The notes under the pieces: model-generated
What the model saw: only the letters and a program-made list of their open reading frames with translations
Told to the model about the DNA's origin: nothing
Databases searched by the model: none
Assembly: GCA_937897665.1 (NCBI GenBank)
Contig: CALCPB010001046.1
Coordinates: forward strand, 1-7,318
Reading direction: 5' to 3'
DNA length: 7,318 bases
Origin: an uncultured Halomicronema sp.
GTDB taxonomy: Bacteria; Cyanobacteriota; Cyanobacteriia; Phormidesmidales; Phormidesmidaceae
Made by a program: the position numbers and the translations under genes
Shown: positions 4,666 to 7,318 of the stretch, piece after piece
How the letters are laid out: every line of letters begins with the position of its first letter
How positions within the stretch are numbered: position 1 is the stretch's first letter

Positions 4666-6388
4666 GTAGTCGGGAAGCAGCAGCTGGAGAAGTCGTCCGG
4701 AGGGTGCGGAGACGGTTAATTGCGGCGGCGAGTTCTTGCATTCGAAAGGCGGCAAACTCGCCACTCAACTGGTCATTCAGACAATCCAAGCCGTGAGAGG
4801 CAATATCGGCGGCCACCGCTTGCAAAACAGCGGCGAGCGATCGCTCACCGTCCAGATAATGTCGCTGAGCGTAAACGAGGGCAGCCGCGATCGCTTTCAC
4901 CTGACCCGGTTCCACCAGCTGCTCGACCGCCGACAGGTCAATTTCGGTCATGCCGAGCCGAATTTCGTCCGTCGCTCTGACCTTAAGACTCACGGCTCGG
5001 TGTCCCCGTTGCGGGTCAATACTATCGGGTAAAACCACGCGCGGGCTGAGGCTGCCAAATTGTTGTCCACCTTCAGCCTGCCGTTCGGTGCGATCGTCAG
5101 CGGCAATCTGTCGAGCTTGGGCGGTAACATCCGCAACCTGATACTCATTGAGCGCGATCACTGTGTCAGCAACCTCAAAGTAGTCACCACTGCCGCCCAT
5201 CACCAAAATTGTTGACACGCCGTAATCGATGTACAGCTGTCGAACTTTATCGACAAACGGCGTGATCGGTTCCTGGGCTTTCGCAATCAGCGCCTGCATG
5301 CGGCGATCGCGAATCATGAAATTGGTGGCTGAGGTGTCTTCATCCAGCAGCAGGGCCGTGGCCCCGGCTGCCACCGCTTCGATGATGCTGGCTGCTTGGG
5401 AGGTGCTGCCACTCGCATCAGCAGTCGAAAATTGCTCGGTTGATTGGCCCTGAGGCAGGTGGTTGAGAAAAGGGGAGACATCCACTCCGGTCACGCTGCG
5501 TCCCTCTTCGGCTCGCACCTTAACCGCCGTCGCCGTCGTCACCACCTGCTCGCGACCGTCTCCGGGTACGTGATTATAAATGCCCTGCTCGATCGCCTTG
5601 AGTAGAGTTGACTTGCCGTGATAGCCACCGCCCACAATCAGCGTGATACCGGTGGGAATGCCCATGCCGGTGATGGGTTCACCGTTGGGCTGGGTCAAGC
5701 TGACCTGCAAAGACGCAGGCGATTGAAAGGGCACTGCTGCGGGTCCTAGCGATCGCTCATCAACGCCGCTGCGACGGGGCAAGATGGCGCCATCGGCGAC
5801 AAAGGCGACTAACCGGCGCTCTTTGAGTTGATCACGCAGCCAGTCGGCGGTCTCAGCCGTATCCCCCTGAGCTTGAATAGCCGTAGCATCCAGCTGGGAA
5901 TAGCTCAAAGCTTGTTCTACTAATTGTGGCAAATCATCGCACAGCAGCTCAGCGGCTTGTCGCCCGGCAATACGGCGACCGTGGGCCGGTAGTCCGACCA
6001 CGAATCGTACCTCAACCGAGGTTTCAGAGACGGTCACAGCGTTGCGCGACAGCATAGCCTGAGAAGGGGCCACGATGGCAATCAGGCCGCTTTTGCCTGA
6101 CCCTCGGTGGCTAGAGTAACCCTGCGCCTGCTGATGAAACTGCCGGAGCAAATAATCTTCTAGGGCGATGCGACGACTGGCAGTTTCGTACAAGTTGCTG
6201 GGAAAGCCTGCAATTGCCTGTGGCACGACAACTCGTAATCGACTCGGAGCGGCAAACGGGTCGCCCTGAACAGAGTCAACGTGCAGCGTAAAACCGGCAA
6301 GCGGATGCTGTCCTCGCAGTGATTTGTAAGCCTTGTAGCTGCAGCGGTCTAACGCTTCCAGGCGATCTCGAAAGTTATGGTCAGGCAT
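4658..6388 (-). CDS. ABC-class ATPase of the COG3044 / PF09818 type, role unknown
   Basis: A 576-residue soluble predicted ATPase with no membrane segment, so not a transporter subunit by itself. Visible parts: an N-terminal domain (1-240) with RGSGKSG (95-101) and the RFVVGLPAHGRRIAG block (128-142); Walker A GGGYHGKST (253-261); a signature-like GSTSQAASII (327-336); Walker B ATALLLDEDTSATNF (343-357) with an acidic DED; a later strand TILVMGGSGDYFEVAD (393-408); and a mostly helical C-terminal part rich in alanine (480-565). Order and length match the 'predicted ATPase of the ABC class' family. A trypanosome relative, MRB1590, acts in mitochondrial RNA editing; no bacterial role is known to me. 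The ATG at 6388 has AAGGTGG six bases upstream. The gene is divergent from the exported protein, with a CRP-like site between them. Family confidence is high; function is unknown. Confidence 0.9.
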   Translation of the reverse strand: MPDHNFRDRLEALDRCSYKAYKSLRGQHPLAGFTLHVDSVQGDPFAAPSRLRVVVPQAIAGFPSNLYETASRRIALEDYLLRQFHQQAQGYSSHRGSGKSGLIAIVAPSQAMLSRNAVTVSETSVEVRFVVGLPAHGRRIAGRQAAELLCDDLPQLVEQALSYSQLDATAIQAQGDTAETADWLRDQLKERRLVAFVADGAILPRRSGVDERSLGPAAVPFQSPASLQVSLTQPNGEPITGMGIPTGITLIVGGGYHGKSTLLKAIEQGIYNHVPGDGREQVVTTATAVKVRAEEGRSVTGVDVSPFLNHLPQGQSTEQFSTADASGSTSQAASIIEAVAAGATALLLDEDTSATNFMIRDRRMQALIAKAQEPITPFVDKVRQLYIDYGVSTILVMGGSGDYFEVADTVIALNEYQVADVTAQARQIAADDRTERQAEGGQQFGSLSPRVVLPDSIDPQRGHRAVSLKVRATDEIRLGMTEIDLSAVEQLVEPGQVKAIAAALVYAQRHYLDGERSLAAVLQAVAADIASHGLDCLNDQLSGEFAAFRMQELAAAINRLRTLRTTSPAAASRLQE

Positions 6389-6424
6389 GGTCTACCACCT
6401 TAATCGACCGATGGGCTAACGCCA

Positions 6425-6440
6425 TCTGATCGAGATCACA
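6425..6440. promoter_or_regulatory. CRP-like palindrome between the divergent genes
   Basis: TCTGATCGAGATCACA resembles the CRP/SyCRP1 site TGTGA-N6-TCACA: nine of ten half-site bases match, and the inner TGATC-GA-GATCA (6427-6438) is a perfect inverted repeat. Its centre is about 44 bases before the ATPase ATG and about 130 before the exported-protein ATG. Confidence 0.45.
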
Positions 6441-6561
6441 CCTGCAGTAGATGCGTATCACCCCAGGCTTAGACGAAGATCATCCTACAAATTTGACTCC
6501 GTCACCGGAATTTACTGCGTTTCGGCTGATATTAATACTGCACCCACAAAACCCACGACCC

Positions 6562-7083
6562 ATGACCCCCTCGCCATCCTTTCAGGCTGCTTCACCCGCC
6601 ACCGCTTTGCAGTTATTTCTTCAAGCTTCGGCTAAACGTCCTCTGGCCCTGCTCGCGCTGATCTTCGGGGTGCTTCTAGGTCTGGCTCCCTTCGCCACAA
6701 CGACCGCCTTGGCATCCGAGGTGACGGGTGAACCGCTAGCCGATGGTGTTTATGCCTTTGGTGATAGCCCCGAGGCCAATCAAATTGGGGCCACCTATAT
6801 GGTGATGGCGGTCAACAACGGTGACGTGATGGGAGGCTTTTATCAGCCGGCTTCATCTTTCGATTGCTTCAGCGGACAGATCGCGGGTCAAACGCTAGAC
6901 CTCACCGTGGTTAATAGCTATGAGCAAACCGAGCACCCCTTCTCGCTGGCGATGGAGGCGAATGACCCGGTCGCTTCGCAGGCGGGTGGTGTAACTCAAT
7001 GGGTACCCGCAGGGTTTCATGCTCTGGCTGAACTCAGTGAGACTGACCACACGGTATTACAGGTTTGCCAGGCTCAAGGGTAA
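6562..7083 (+). CDS. Small exported protein, cyanobacterial conserved type
   Basis: A 173-residue protein with a probable Sec signal: KR at 25-26, a hydrophobic core LALLALIFGVLLGLAPF (28-44), and a likely cleavage after ALA (49-51) before SEVTGEP. The mature part of about 122 residues starts with LADGVYAFGDSPEANQIG and contains MGGFYQPASSFDCF (90-103). It has two cysteines, C102 and C169, able to form a disulfide outside the cytoplasm. I recall similar DGVY...FY.P.S.F.CF proteins in many cyanobacteria, all of unknown function. The frame is open back to ATG 6451, but those 37 extra residues are proline-rich and would bury the signal, so ATG 6562 is preferred; neither start has a good binding site. 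A TTTACT/TATTAA pair near 6511-6535 is a weak promoter candidate and would exclude the longer form. The gene is divergent from the ATPase and ends in a hairpin. Confidence 0.75.
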   Translation: MTPSPSFQAASPATALQLFLQASAKRPLALLALIFGVLLGLAPFATTTALASEVTGEPLADGVYAFGDSPEANQIGATYMVMAVNNGDVMGGFYQPASSFDCFSGQIAGQTLDLTVVNSYEQTEHPFSLAMEANDPVASQAGGVTQWVPAGFHALAELSETDHTVLQVCQAQG

Positions 7084-7121
7084 ACGCCGCCATCCAATTC
7101 ACTTTTAGTTCTTCGTCCCCC

Positions 7122-7161
7122 ATGAGAGCGGCGATCGCCCTAGAGCGACCGCCGCTCTCAT
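7122..7161 (+). terminator. 12-bp hairpin after the exported-protein gene
   Basis: ATGAGAGCGGCG (7122-7133) pairs perfectly with its complement at 7150-7161 across a 16-base loop, 38 bases after the stop codon. A HIP1 octamer (7131-7138) spans the stem-loop junction. No T-run follows on either side, so termination would be weaker than for a classical intrinsic site. Confidence 0.5.
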
Positions 7162-7318
7162 ACTTAGATAGAGGAGAAAAGCATACTGCTATTCAGCAAC
7201 GCCCAAATTATCAGTGGACTGAATTTGCTCCTCACAAAGATGCGTTACGTGAGTAAAGCCTGTCTGCTTGGACATATGATTTAGCCCTACTCTCAACCCA
7301 GGTCAGTTGAGGTCTGCC
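7162..7318. other. Right edge, no supported gene
   Basis: Frames here are short on both strands. GAGGAG at 7171-7176 looks like a ribosome binding site, but no ATG, GTG or TTG follows at a suitable distance. ATTCAG (7191-7196) and CTGAAT (7219-7224) could pair. A motif at 7188-7204 resembles the end of an IS5-type element. A neighbouring gene may begin beyond the window. Confidence 0.4.

Larger units (their letters stand above)
987..7138. repeat. HIP1 octamers GCGATCGC, 13 copies
   Basis: Copies start at 987, 2226, 2339, 2610, 2765, 2826, 3114, 3208, 4837, 4887, 5303, 5749 and 7131. Seven lie in the glutamyltransferase gene and four in the ATPase gene; two are intergenic. None lies left of 987. 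This palindrome is characteristic of many cyanobacterial genomes. Confidence 0.95.

Noticed and set aside
7228..7236. CTCCTCACA, resembling the conserved core of the cyanobacterial small RNA Yfr1
   Set aside because: It matches only nine bases of the core, lacks a terminator hairpin with a T-run just downstream, and has no strong promoter upstream.
7189..7275. 28-codon minus-strand frame with an ATG
   Set aside because: Too short, poorly placed binding site, and no recognisable features.

Overview
The window is almost certainly cyanobacterial. The octamer GCGATCGC (HIP1) occurs 13 times in about 7.3 kb, where chance predicts roughly 0.1. The proteins agree: a PixH/TaxP2-type CheY regulator, an SphR-like OmpR regulator and a small exported protein of a type I know only from cyanobacteria. 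The even spread of HIP1 and moderately GC-rich coding DNA would fit a filamentous Leptolyngbya- or Nodosilinea-like lineage, but that placement is inference.

Layout. Positions 1-960 are AT-richer, free of HIP1, and look like a worn accessory patch. They hold the C-terminal end of an unrecognised gene running in from the left edge, a small two-helix membrane peptide starting at TTG, and at least two promoterless gene remnants in opposite orientations. From about 960 onward the sequence is ordinary cyanobacterial core-type DNA. It contains a CheY-like response regulator (+, 1188-1559), converging with a gamma-glutamyltransferase-family enzyme (-, 1631-3238), which lies downstream of an SphR/PhoB-like response regulator (-, 3331-4092). 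A strong intrinsic terminator separates those two minus-strand genes. A 565-bp gap (4093-4657) carries the regulator's probable promoter, a 9-bp inverted repeat and a cluster of worn repeats. An ABC-class ATPase of the COG3044 type (-, 4658-6388) follows. It is divergent from an exported small protein (+, 6562-7083), and a CRP-like palindrome lies between them. A hairpin follows the exported-protein gene, and the last 150 bases hold no gene I can support.

How the parts may work together. The two regulators are orphans here, with no histidine kinase in the window. The CheY protein is of the kind used in pilus-based phototaxis. The OmpR-type one resembles the phosphate regulator SphR. The glutamyltransferase may be transcribed partly by read-through from that regulator, because only about 30 bases separate the terminator from its start codon. 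The ATPase and exported protein form a divergent pair whose shared upstream region holds the CRP-like site, so co-regulation by a SyCRP1-type protein is a testable idea. I see no CRISPR array, tRNA, rRNA or intact mobile element. The least understood parts are the ATPase/exported-protein pair and the left-hand patch.
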